A DNA stretch of 64,000 bases from Puccinia triticina (Eukaryota; Basidiomycota; Pucciniomycetes; Pucciniales; Pucciniaceae), in contig NC_070564.1 of NCBI RefSeq assembly GCF_026914185.1, positions 248,001-312,000 on the forward strand, in the 5' to 3' direction. The notes under the pieces were generated by a model. The model ran no database searches. It was not told the origin of the DNA and worked only from the letters and a program-made list of their open reading frames with translations. Below, piece by piece: positions 33,796 through 42,924 of this stretch. A program made the translations under genes and the position numbers. Each line of letters begins with the position of its first letter. Position 1 is the first letter of the stretch.

Positions 33796-34299
33796 GCCCC
33801 TCATGGCTCCATCAACCCGGCCATTGATGGCCTCTTGAAAGTCCCAATCCCCTGTGACTCTCACCCGGCCTCCTTCCTGTCAATCAAGCGGGATAATCAC
33901 GCCCATCAAGACCTTGGCGAATTACATTCGGCCAGACAATGAAAACCAAAGGTCTGTAGCCCGCTGCAAAACAGTACAGGAAGGTTCAAATGCAACTGAT
34001 CTCCCTGGTCCATCCCAATCCCAGAGAACTCCTGCCAATTCTAGACAAAAATCAAAAACAGTTGCCACCTCCAGCTTGTTGACCCATAGTGCTCCCAGAA
34101 ACCAACAGTCTACCGTCTCAAAGCCAAAAAAGAGGAAGTGGAATCCTGCAGACATTTCAGAATCCAACCCAGATGTATCAACAATGAACATGACTCAGGA
34201 TTTGGATGAAGATAATGAAAGGGGAAGAAAGAAAGCAAGGCCAAAAAGAGGTGTAGATGATGTTGACTTGTATTTTGAGCCTCCGACTCAAGCCAACGG
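33796..34299 (+). pseudogene. hAT-B transposase, N-terminal part
   Basis: The frame is open from 33854. It is hydrophilic, with a basic patch (SKPKKRKWNPADIS), an acidic stretch and a second basic patch (RGRKKARPKRG), and ends DVDLYFEPPTQANG. The YF-x-PP motif just before the BED finger is shared with hAT-A (YFHPPFF). The true start codon is not clear. The CACTA fold-back may have displaced it. The frame is cut at 34299 by the gag-only retrotransposon and continues at 39734. Confidence 0.65.
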
Positions 34300-35011
34300 T
34301 GTGGTGGTCTAAATGGTAGTCAGCTTCAGATCCAAACTTCAAGATCAGCCCTCAAGAAAACCACCCTCAAGGCTCAAGATTCTCTCAGATCCTCCTTCTC
34401 CCTTTTCCCCACTCTCCTCTTTCTCACTTTTGCTCTTTCTTGGTCCTAACACAGATCTGTCTGTGGGTTTATTCCTAGTTGTTGTCTTGTTCTGGTTTTT
34501 GTTTCTTCCTTGTCTTTTGTCATGTTTATCTCCATTTCTCCTGGTTCCTCTCTTATTTCTTATGTTTCTTGTTGGTTTCATGTTTTATCTCTTTGTTCTA
34601 TTTCTCTGCTTCTTTTCCTCTTTGTGTTGTCTGTTTCTTTTCTTTTCTCCTTTGTCTGTGTTGTGTGCGCGCGCATGGCGCGCGAGGAGATGATGACATG
34701 TCTGTGACAGGCCTCCAGGAATCCAAGTTCCGGGCAAACTTGGAGGATAGGAGGCCATAGCATCTGCTCTGATCCAAGGCGGCTATCAAGAAATCTATCC
34801 AATCCTCGATTCTTTTCCGATCCATTTATTCTGAGCGCGATACAACCGCCAACGAAGATCCAACCTTTGTTGTACCCCCAAAACCACTTCCCCCCCCCCA
34901 GCTATCACTTTGAATCCTTACGACTCATCCGGACCATCCGTGAGGGCAGTCACTCGACACCTTTTCCCCTCCCAGCGCTGCCGCCGGCCTAGCACCGAGC
35001 GGAGCTCCATA
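34300..35011 (+). repeat. 5' LTR of the gag-only element
   Basis: It is identical, as far as I can see, to 39018-39729. Strongly T-rich in the middle. Frames encoding Leu/Phe-rich peptides here are compositional and are repeated in the other LTR. Confidence 0.9.
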
Positions 35012-35013
35012 TT

Positions 35014-35090
35014 TGGTCCCCCGAGCCGGGATCGAACCAGCGACCTCAAGATTTACAGTCTCGCACTGTGGTTTTGAGGCCGTTTGGCGG
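35014..35090 (-). other. extended primer-binding site: antisense copy of most of a tRNA-Tyr
   Basis: Two bases after the LTR, the plus strand starts TGG and continues as the reverse complement of a tRNA. On the minus strand it reads GCGAGACTGTAAATCTT (anticodon arm, anticodon GTA), then GGTCGCTGGTTCGATCC (T arm) and CTCGGGGGACCA (acceptor with CCA). It is therefore complementary to tRNA-Tyr far beyond the usual 18 nt. The D-arm side (GCCAAACGGCC) is recognisable but has extra bases, and the 5' acceptor strand is missing. The CCA is not normally gene-encoded in eukaryotes, so it was copied from a mature tRNA. Confidence 0.75.
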
Positions 35091-35529
35091 TTATAAATTT
35101 CTTTTTTTTCCTTCTTCTTTTGGTTCCCATCCGTTCGAATCTTAGAATCCTAGCTGAACGGGGCTTTGATTCTCTTCCAAATCAATTCTCAAGCATTTGC
35201 GACAGGAGGCGCGGATCCCTTTGAGGCGCCAACGGTGCCTCAGAGCACATCCCATCCATCCATCGCCGTCGATCTTGTCTCAGGATTCAGTCTAGTCCGC
35301 GTTTTAGGATCAAGACGTTTCTGGTCCTCGATCCTTCTTTCTTTTCTTTTTTTAGGTGTTCAGCGGCGGGGCATTAAGGTTGTAAAAGTAAGTCCCCACC
35401 AAATCAGTTGCACCTCCGAAGTCTCTACATCGTCATCAAAACATCACCGCCACGCTGTGAGCCGCCTTTGTCCGTCAAATTCTTTTCCCAGATCCAAGCC
35501 GGACGTTGTCTGGCCGGAGGCCAGCTCGG

Positions 35530-38500
35530 ATGGTCAAAATCGACAATGAGGATCGTGACCTTGAATTCGACGGTACGAATGTTGAGGTGTTTCTCGATGC
35601 ATACCAAACGGCGGCTAAAGAAGACGGCGCATCAGAATTTGACATGGCCTATCAGCTCGCGTGCTTCATTTCGACGTACGATGTTCTAGATGTGGTCGAG
35701 ACCCTCGGTGGATTCGAGGATCACGACTGGGCGAAGCTCAAAGCATCAATGCTTGCTCACTGGGGTCGAGCTGACGTATCTCGGTTCTTGCGTCAAGATC
35801 TTGAAGCTCTAGTGCAGACGTGGTCCGCTAAAGGAGGAATTTCTTCAGTTCACGACTACCAGATCTTTCGGCAGTCCTGGGATCCGATTCAGTCATCCCT
35901 GCTTAGGAACAATCAGATCGGTACCGTCGAAGAGATCAAAACCGACTTCTATCTCGCCTTCTCTGTTGGCATTCAGGAGCAGATCCGCACTGAGCTCATC
36001 AGGCAGAAGATCAGGATCACAACGCGCGATCGTCGTTTTCAGCTCCCCGTTTTTGAGAAGCTCAGCGAAGCCGTTGACAAGGTCATGCAGAAGCTGGAAG
36101 ACGACCATTATCTCAAGGAGTTCTCTGGTCTATCCAAACGTTCGGCAGTCGCGGACAACAGCTCGGGAACGCTGCAATCCTCAAAGCGGCGCTGTGAGAT
36201 GGAGCCCTCGGATTTTCAAGTTCCTCAAGATCCTATGTCATATCCCAATTGCCCCGTTCGCCGCGTCAACATCGTACAGTTCACGCTTCAGGATCTACAG
36301 TTTCTAGCCCGTTCGTGGTTGGAAGAAGAAGGCCGCTCATTTGCTGAGGATTGTCCAGCCTTTCGTCGATCTTGGGATTCACTTGTTGCTGCGCTAGTCG
36401 GAAAGTTTCTTTATATTGACACCCTTGAAGAAGTGAAGAGCTTATGTTATGAAACATTCTCTCTGATTGCCCAACCTCCATTGCCGAGCTCACCCGAACC
36501 GGTACATACAGCAAGACTTTCCTCAACTCAGTGTGGAGATGCGGTCTTAGAGCGAACGACTGAAGATTCAAGAGAAGCTGGATTCGCGTTTGCCGAACGC
36601 CTTTCGTGGTCGGATTCACCCGCTTCCCCGTCAGAAGTTCTCGTCGCCCAAGAGATCAAGAAGCCTGTTTCAGATCATAAGCCTCCCTCAGTCATCACAG
36701 CCAATCCCTTTTCTCGAGCCAATCAATCGGATCCTTCTCAAACGCAAGACAAAAATCACAAGATTTCAGATTTTCTCCCTGTGCCTTGTCCCCCGGGTCT
36801 CGGACCTTTTGAGGATCCCACGCGAGATGAAAATCTAGAGTCCTCCGACCTTCCCTGTGTTTCCTTTCCTCCAGGCCTTAGGCCATATAAGGAGCTTGCG
36901 CGTACGGGCTCAGATTCAGAAGAAGAATACATGGACGTCGAGACCAATCTTGTTCAGGGATCAACTGGAGAGCTGCATTCAGCGGAAGGACTTTCTTTCA
37001 ACTTGATCCCGTCGTCTAATCCTCCTGTCTTCCAGTCGGAAGCTGGCCTCACTCAGGAAATCTCCGTCAACACGTTAGATCCTTTTTCTCAATCCGATCA
37101 ACACAATCCCTCGCAGAAGCAAGATGAGAATCCCCTGTCTTCGGAACCTTCTTCTGTTACTCCACCTACGGAGGGCATAGCCTTTTCCCCTGAGCTTTGC
37201 GATCAATTGGTCGAAGAACTAAGTCCAGCTACACGCTCTTTGTTTGAGCTAAGTTTGAAGCGCTCTACCGCTGGTGTTGGGAAGAGAATACTTCCTCCGG
37301 ATCGTGCCGAGCTTCATATCAAAATGAGTCTAATAATTGACAGCTTTGGTCAATCACCTCACTTTTCAGATCGTCAAATCAACTCAAGCGGTTTTTTACT
37401 TCCTCTCGTTTCGCATGGTGAGGCCGATCCTGGACTTGCATGGAGCCGAACCGGAGTAGGTTCCAATTCCCTTCTGACATCCAAAGATCGCCTCCGAAAT
37501 GAGGGTAAACTACCTTTACTTCAGCTGGAGCGCGGTCGAGGAGGTTTAATTTTAGCGGAGGGGGAGAGACTAGAAGTAAGTTCTCTCCTTAGTATGCGCC
37601 TCCGGGTAGATACCCATCACGTCGCCAAAACTCTACAATCTGCCACTTTTGTGAGCTGTACCCAGTTGCCCTTTTGCGTTTTCAGTTTCATTTCATTACG
37701 GTCGACTATTCTCGATCATCGGAAAAGGACGGCGCGGGCTTTTCCATGTCAAGTTGGCAACGGGCTGGAAGCGTTGAAGGATTCATTTGTTACGCTAGTG
37801 GGAGAATTCAACGCTCTAGCCTTTGTTTTTGATTCCCAACTGGATCCTCTTCTTTTCCTCGGTTCCCTTCCTCAAGCTAATTCAGGAGAGTGTTTAGTTT
37901 TCAAGATTCCTCATGCACCCAATTTTGATTCTAGTCGACCTCTGTGCCATGAAGTTGCTTCTCTCCAGCATTCACTACCTTCTGTCACGCTCAAGACTGG
38001 CTGTGGAGGTTTCAAGTCTGGAAATCTTTTCGCTCGATCTCTGCCCTCTGTCCATGAGTCAAATGAAGGATGCGCGGACGTCCGATCCGAGCCTTTTGAT
38101 CGATCAATTGCAGAGCGGACAGACCATCCAAACGATCTGGGTAGCAGCTCTCAAATGATCTCCAAGCTTGAAGCCTCTCTCCAAAGCGTTCGAGCCTATT
38201 CGGATCACACCTTATCATCTTCTCAAAGGACTGATCATCAAAAGATTGCGAACATCACTAGAAGCAAAAACAAGAATGTTTCCTTTTGCGCGACAATCCG
38301 ACCCATTGCTCCTTGTCCGATCAGCCAGCCCCGCCAGCTTGCAGAGCCCTTGGTTTGGCTTCAAGAACTGCAATTTTCTAACAATTCAAAGCCGCTCCAC
38401 ACACCTGAAGATTACCTCCGAAATGAGGTTAAACTACTGTTGTATCATCTCAAGCAGGATTTGACTCCGGTTTCGTCTCAGGATCCTCGTATGAATGGAA

Positions 38501-39030
38501 TCAAGACGTTTCAGGATTCCAGCGCTGGCTTTTTGTTTCACAATCATGTTTTGGCTCAATCTCGTCTCCGCAATGAGAATAAACTACCTTCCGACTCTCG
38601 TCTCCGCGACGAGAATAAACTAGTCTCGTCTTTGAAGACCCTCCGCGATGAGGTTAAACTAGGCTTGTCTGCAGAGACCCTCCGCAATGAGGCTAAACTT
38701 CCGAGCCTCCGCGACGAGGATAAACTAATGATCCTCCGCAATGAGGTGAAACTACCTCTCCCAAAAATAGGAACTCGAGCGCAGGAGGAGGAGTTTGGTA
38801 TGCCGCGGAGGAAGGAGGAACTAGAAGTAAGTTCTCTCCATGTGTGCACCTCCGGGCTAGATGCCACTCTGTCAAAAACCCTACGACCTGCCACACTCGT
38901 GAGCACCTGGCAGGACCCTTGTTTTGTTTTCTTTATTGCTCCAGGTTTTCCCCTACATCCTCAAGACCCAAGACAGATGAAGAGCAGTCTAGGGACAGAC
39001 TGTAAGTGGTGGGTGGATGTGGTGGTCTAA
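35530..39030 (+). CDS. gag-like polyprotein of the LTR element
   Basis: The 1166-aa frame runs from the ATG at 35530 to a TAA supplied by the first bases of the 3' LTR. The N-terminal 200 residues resemble Gypsy-type gag proteins (DLEFDGTNVEVFLDAYQT, then WAKLKASMLAHWG). A second region at about 250-330 (LARSWLEEEGRSFAED) looks like a partial repeat of it. The remainder is long, Ser/Pro-rich and disordered, and includes PPGLGPFEDPTRDE and PPGLRPYKELARTG. Residues about 650-1100 contain eight copies of an LR(N/D)E-x-KL motif. A duplicated block begins ERLEVSSL and EELEVSSL. There is no zinc knuckle and there are no enzymatic domains. Confidence 0.8.
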   Translation: MVKIDNEDRDLEFDGTNVEVFLDAYQTAAKEDGASEFDMAYQLACFISTYDVLDVVETLGGFEDHDWAKLKASMLAHWGRADVSRFLRQDLEALVQTWSAKGGISSVHDYQIFRQSWDPIQSSLLRNNQIGTVEEIKTDFYLAFSVGIQEQIRTELIRQKIRITTRDRRFQLPVFEKLSEAVDKVMQKLEDDHYLKEFSGLSKRSAVADNSSGTLQSSKRRCEMEPSDFQVPQDPMSYPNCPVRRVNIVQFTLQDLQFLARSWLEEEGRSFAEDCPAFRRSWDSLVAALVGKFLYIDTLEEVKSLCYETFSLIAQPPLPSSPEPVHTARLSSTQCGDAVLERTTEDSREAGFAFAERLSWSDSPASPSEVLVAQEIKKPVSDHKPPSVITANPFSRANQSDPSQTQDKNHKISDFLPVPCPPGLGPFEDPTRDENLESSDLPCVSFPPGLRPYKELARTGSDSEEEYMDVETNLVQGSTGELHSAEGLSFNLIPSSNPPVFQSEAGLTQEISVNTLDPFSQSDQHNPSQKQDENPLSSEPSSVTPPTEGIAFSPELCDQLVEELSPATRSLFELSLKRSTAGVGKRILPPDRAELHIKMSLIIDSFGQSPHFSDRQINSSGFLLPLVSHGEADPGLAWSRTGVGSNSLLTSKDRLRNEGKLPLLQLERGRGGLILAEGERLEVSSLLSMRLRVDTHHVAKTLQSATFVSCTQLPFCVFSFISLRSTILDHRKRTARAFPCQVGNGLEALKDSFVTLVGEFNALAFVFDSQLDPLLFLGSLPQANSGECLVFKIPHAPNFDSSRPLCHEVASLQHSLPSVTLKTGCGGFKSGNLFARSLPSVHESNEGCADVRSEPFDRSIAERTDHPNDLGSSSQMISKLEASLQSVRAYSDHTLSSSQRTDHQKIANITRSKNKNVSFCATIRPIAPCPISQPRQLAEPLVWLQELQFSNNSKPLHTPEDYLRNEVKLLLYHLKQDLTPVSSQDPRMNGIKTFQDSSAGFLFHNHVLAQSRLRNENKLPSDSRLRDENKLVSSLKTLRDEVKLGLSAETLRNEAKLPSLRDEDKLMILRNEVKLPLPKIGTRAQEEEFGMPRRKEELEVSSLHVCTSGLDATLSKTLRPATLVSTWQDPCFVFFIAPGFPLHPQDPRQMKSSLGTDCKWWVDVVV
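37485..38765 (+). repeat. CTCCGCAATGAGGTTAAACT repeats inside the gag frame
   Basis: Copies lie at about 37493, 38408, 38567, 38603, 38642, 38678, 38706 and 38734. They encode LRNEGKL, LRNEVKL, LRNENKL, LRDENKL and similar. The last six are clustered about 30-40 bp apart. The protein reading is kept in all copies. Confidence 0.85.
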
Positions 39031-39729
39031 ATGGTAGTCAGCTTCAGATCCAAACTTCAAGATCAGCCCTCAAGAAAACCACCCTCAAGGCTCAAGATTC
39101 TCTCAGATCCTCCTTCTCCCTTTTCCCCACTCTCCTCTTTCTCACTTTTGCTCTTTCTTGGTCCTAACACAGATCTGTCTGTGGGTTTATTCCTAGTTGT
39201 TGTCTTGTTCTGGTTTTTGTTTCTTCCTTGTCTTTTGTCATGTTTATCTCCATTTCTCCTGGTTCCTCTCTTATTTCTTATGTTTCTTGTTGGTTTCATG
39301 TTTTATCTCTTTGTTCTATTTCTCTGCTTCTTTTCCTCTTTGTGTTGTCTGTTTCTTTTCTTTTCTCCTTTGTCTGTGTTGTGTGCGCGCGCATGGCGCG
39401 CGAGGAGATGATGACATGTCTGTGACAGGCCTCCAGGAATCCAAGTTCCGGGCAAACTTGGAGGATAGGAGGCCATAGCATCTGCTCTGATCCAAGGCGG
39501 CTATCAAGAAATCTATCCAATCCTCGATTCTTTTCCGATCCATTTATTCTGAGCGCGATACAACCGCCAACGAAGATCCAACCTTTGTTGTACCCCCAAA
39601 ACCACTTCCCCCCCCCCAGCTATCACTTTGAATCCTTACGACTCATCCGGACCATCCGTGAGGGCAGTCACTCGACACCTTTTCCCCTCCCAGCGCTGCC
39701 GCCGGCCTAGCACCGAGCGGAGCTCCATA
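39018..39729 (+). repeat. 3' LTR of the gag-only element
   Basis: It is the partner of 34300-35011 and is followed by ACGG. It supplies the stop codon of the gag frame. Confidence 0.9.
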
Positions 39730-39733
39730 ACGG

Positions 39734-40653
39734 CCAAGTGGGTTCCAATCTTCATTAATTTTTTTCTGGCTGTTGTTATCAATAACTTATTATATGTATC
39801 TTGTTCTGTTCTCTATCAGACTGAAGGTCCTAAACTTTATTACAAATGCAGATGGTGCTCAAAGACTTACAAACAAGGAAAGGACATTTGATTAAACTTG
39901 ATAAAACATTGAGACGGCGACAAGGGACGTTCGGCATGTGCTGAAAGACAGGCTGCAATCAAGGACGGGGAAAAATTACCTGTCACTTTGAAGGATAAAG
40001 CAGCTGATGCAAAGACCCACGGAATAAGCACAATAACAAAGTACATCCAAAGTGCTGCCTTTGATAACCGTACTCTGAACCAGATTGTCATCATCTGGCT
40101 CATCAGCACAACTCAACCTTGGTCGCGTTTCAGTGATGCGATTCTCGTATTCTTGTACAACTACACCCGCTGTGGGGTAAAGCTCTATTCGCGTGTTTGG
40201 GCTGCGTCCGAGGCCCATTGGCTGTACATCAACCTTCAAGACAAATTAAAGGAAACATTGAAAGTATGTAGTTAATTCTAATTTCCTTTCCTTTCCGATT
40301 ACAAATTCCTTATGTTGATATCCTGGGAGTTTAGTCAATCACCTCTAAGATAAATTTAATCCACAACGTATGGACAACAAAAGGGAATTGTCAAGCATTC
40401 ACGGGCATCTGTTTCACTTACATTGATGATGATTGGACGTTGCGAGTAGGTCATCTGGCTTTGAAGTACATTGCTTGGACCCACAAAGGAAAATATCTTG
40501 CCATACCTTTTGCTCACATCATTAAGAAGCTCGGACTTCAAGACAAGATGATTTTTTTTTATCTAATTCATATTTAACTATTACTTTGTTTGCTAATTGG
40601 GTCTCTTCTTGATCTACATACATCATAGGACAAACAACTGATTCGGGCTCTAA
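39734..40653 (+). pseudogene. hAT-B transposase, BED finger and start of the catalytic core
   Basis: An intron at 39738-39819 (GT-AG, 82 bp) precedes the BED finger: LYYKCRWCSKTYK and, after two in-frame TGA codons (39889-39891 and 39910-39912), NLIKH and DGDKGRSACAERQ. Both TGAs are where CGA would fit. The frame continues through NRTLNQIVIIWL to 40263. An intron of about 71 bp ends at 40334. The next exon starts the RNase H-like core: NLIHNVWTTKGNCQAFTG, then DDDWTLRVGHLALK and IPFAHIIKKLGLQDK. The donor after QDK reads AT instead of GT, so the following intron (to about 40628) may be mutated. The last bases encode TTDSGSN, where the CACTT element enters. Confidence 0.85.
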
Positions 40654-42080
40654 CACTTCAAGGATAATTAAATTCCCCAAAAAAATTACTTAAAGTTTGA
40701 AGTTGGGAAAATCATTGAAAAAAAATCACTTCCTACTGAAAAAAAATGCTAACTGAGCGTGCTCAGCCAAAAAAATAAAAATGTGTCAGAATGAGTAAAA
40801 AACAATGGGGCACATTTCTGGGGTGATTTGTTAGATGGGCCTGCATCAGGCCCGCATGGGCCCATACCAGGCCCGTTGGGCCCATTGAAAAAGCAGTATT
40901 TGTTTGGAATTCCCATGCTCTGCTAAAATATGAAATGGGTCAAACCAAATAAATAATGAGGGGGCACATTTTTTGGGAGATTTTTTTACGGGCCTGAATG
41001 AGGCCCACATGGCCCCCACAAAGCCCACTGGGCCCATTGAAAGAGTAGCCTTGGTTAAGAAAGCATATGCTCAGCTAAGAAAAAAAAATGTGTCAGACTG
41101 AGTTAAAAACGGGGGGGGGGATTTTTGGGGAGGCTTTTTGGACGGGCCTGTATCAGGCACGTACGGGCCAACAGGTTTCCTAGGGGAAGGGATGGGCCTG
41201 GACCTACATTCTGTGAGTGCACAAATGTCATACAGATGTCAGAAGCCCTTCAATATCTTCTGTTGATCAGTGGCCAATTGGTGCTGTTCTGAAACATCAT
41301 ATGGGCATTCTTAACCAAGAATACTTTTGAGTTGGCCCAACCAGCTTTGGGTGGGCCCGTATGGGCCTGATTCAGGTCTGTCAATAAGCGCACCCCAAAA
41401 GTGTGGCCCCATATTTTTTACTCAGGTTGACACATTTTTGTTTCTTAGCTGAGCATATAAGGCATTCTTGACTAAGGCTACTCTTTCAATGGGCCCAGTG
41501 GCAACACTGAAACAAATACAATACATGGAGTGTATCTGGCAAACATTTTTCATTGAAGATGCAGACCTACATGTCCTATTTTTTTTTTAGCCATTATTAT
41601 GTATATGATGGCTGAAAACAAAAAATAGGACAAGTAGGTCTCCATCTTCAATGAAAAACGTTTACCAGATACACTCCATGTATTGTATTTGTTTCAGCGT
41701 TGCCAGTGGGCTTTGTGGGGGCCATGTGGGCCTCATTCAGGCCCGTAAAAAAATCTCCCAAAAAATGTGCCCCCTCATTATTTATTTGGTTTGACCCATT
41801 TCATATTTTAGCAGAGCATGGGAATTCCAAACAAATACTGCTTTTTCAATGGGCCCAACGGGCCTGGTATGGGCCCATGCGGGCCTGATGCAGGCCCGTC
41901 TAACAAATCACCCCAGAAATGTGCCCCATTGTTTTTTACTCATTCTGACACATTTTTATTTTTTTGGCTGAGCACGCTCAGTTAGCATTTTTTTTCAGTA
42001 GGAAGTGATTTTTTTTCAATGATTTTCCCAACTTCAAACTTTAAGTAATTTTTTTGGGGAATTTAATTATCCTTGAAGTG
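40654..42080. mobile_element. CACTT-ended element with arms of about 375 bp (1427 bp)
   Basis: The ends are CACTTCAAGGATAATTAAAT and its inverse. The 3-bp duplication is TAA (40651-40653 and 42081-42083). Removing the insert restores TTDSGSNNRTM in frame, an hAT core motif. The arms contain repeated GGGCCC/GGGCCTG motifs and match almost base for base. CACT ends and a 3-bp duplication again suggest the CMC group. PIF/Harbinger (TWA duplications) is the alternative. Confidence 0.85.
41502..41702. mobile_element. 201-bp hairpin MITE, 7-bp TSD, nested
   Basis: The ends are CAACACTGAAACAAATACAA and, read inwards from the right, CAACGCTGAAACAAATACAA. The duplication is CCAGTGG (41495-41501 and 41703-41709). 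The opposite arm of the host element shows the empty site (CCCACTGGGCCC near 41032), which proves the 7-bp length. The ends match those of hAT-B for 12 of 13 bases or better. Confidence 0.9.
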
Positions 42081-42083
42081 TAA

Positions 42084-42137
42084 TAACCGTACCATGACAA
42101 CCACTGTTGATAATATTATCCTGGACCTCAACCTCGC
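42084..42137 (+). pseudogene. hAT-B transposase, core piece
   Basis: The frame continues as NNRTMTTTVDNIILDLN across the removed CACTT element and is then cut by a solo LTR. Confidence 0.8.
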
Positions 42138-42924
42138 TGTGAGCCCCCTTCCAAGGTGTCACACAAATATCACAAGACACAGAGCAGGACCCATATAGTC
42201 CCGGCTCCTCCTCACCTACCTAACTCTGCAGAGATACTGATCTCTCAAAGCTAGGTATGTCCTCTTTCTCTCTTCTCATCTCTCCTCCTCTTTTCCCTCA
42301 GTTGTAGATGGCAGAGATACTGATCTCTCAAAGCTAGTTCTCCTTTCCCCTGCAATTCACCACTGTTGGGCACTAGAACCTCCGAGACAAGTTCTCTGCG
42401 CCACCTACTTGGCCTTCAGTAAAGAGTCCAAACGGGACTCTTACACTTGCCGGGAATTGTCAGGTTTCCAGTTTCTCCGCTCACAATTCTCTTCCCTTCC
42501 TCTCTGGCCACGTGGCCCCGTCTCCTGTATGGCCAAGTGGCCCTGTCTCCTGTATGGCCAAGTGGCCCTGTCTCCTGTCTTGTCCTGTAGTCACTTGTCC
42601 AGCTTAGCTGGACAAAACCCTGTTCCTGTCCCCTGTCCCCTGTCCCCTGTTCCTGTCCCCTGTCCCCTGTTCCTGTCACCTGTCCTGATTTGTTTGGCCG
42701 AGTGGCCATGACTTGTCTCCTGTTCCCTGTCACCTGGCCTGTCCCCTGTTATTGTTGTTAGGCCCCCCTTTGGATCTTGCTGGGGGGCTCTCTAGTTGTT
42801 TGGCTAAAGTCCGCTCCTCGGACATGAAATAAAAAGGATCGAGTCTGAGCAATTTTCATCCAGAGCCACCTTTGGCAGCTCCTTGTTCCTGTTCTCTTTC
42901 ACCCAAGAACAGTCCCCCCCTTCA
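42138..42924 (+). mobile_element. solo LTR (about 787 bp)
   Basis: It starts TGTGAGCCCC and ends CCCCCCTTCA. The 4-bp duplication is TCGC (42134-42137 and 42925-42928). The interior has CCTGTCCCCTGT repeats near 42600-42700 and AATAAAAAGG, a possible poly(A) signal, at about 42827. It separates two parts of hAT-B. Confidence 0.7.

Larger units (their letters stand above)
34300..39729 (+). mobile_element. gag-only LTR retrotransposon (5.4 kb, young)
   Basis: Two 712-bp direct repeats, TGTGGTGGTCTAA to AGCTCCATA, lie at 34300-35011 and 39018-39729. The 4-bp duplication is ACGG (34296-34299 and 39730-39733). The repeats look identical wherever compared, so the insertion is recent. The interior has a tRNA-derived primer site and a single long frame with a gag-like N-terminus. 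No protease, reverse transcriptase, RNase H or integrase is present, so it must be moved by proteins of another element. The layout corresponds to terminal-repeat retrotransposons with GAG domain (TR-GAG). Confidence 0.9.

Noticed and set aside
34313..34825. Leu/Phe-rich and Arg-rich frames in the LTR that look like membrane or basic proteins
   Set aside because: They are repeated unchanged in the other LTR (39031-39543) and come from T-rich composition. They are LTR sequence, not genes.
35014..35090. A functional tRNA-Tyr gene on the minus strand
   Set aside because: The 5' acceptor strand is missing, the D arm has extra bases and CCA is encoded. Its position two bases after the 5' LTR identifies it as a primer-binding site.
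42409..42733. Frames with repeated SPVPVPCPLS or GDRGQEQGT
   Set aside because: They reflect the CCTGTCCCCTGT repeat inside a solo LTR.
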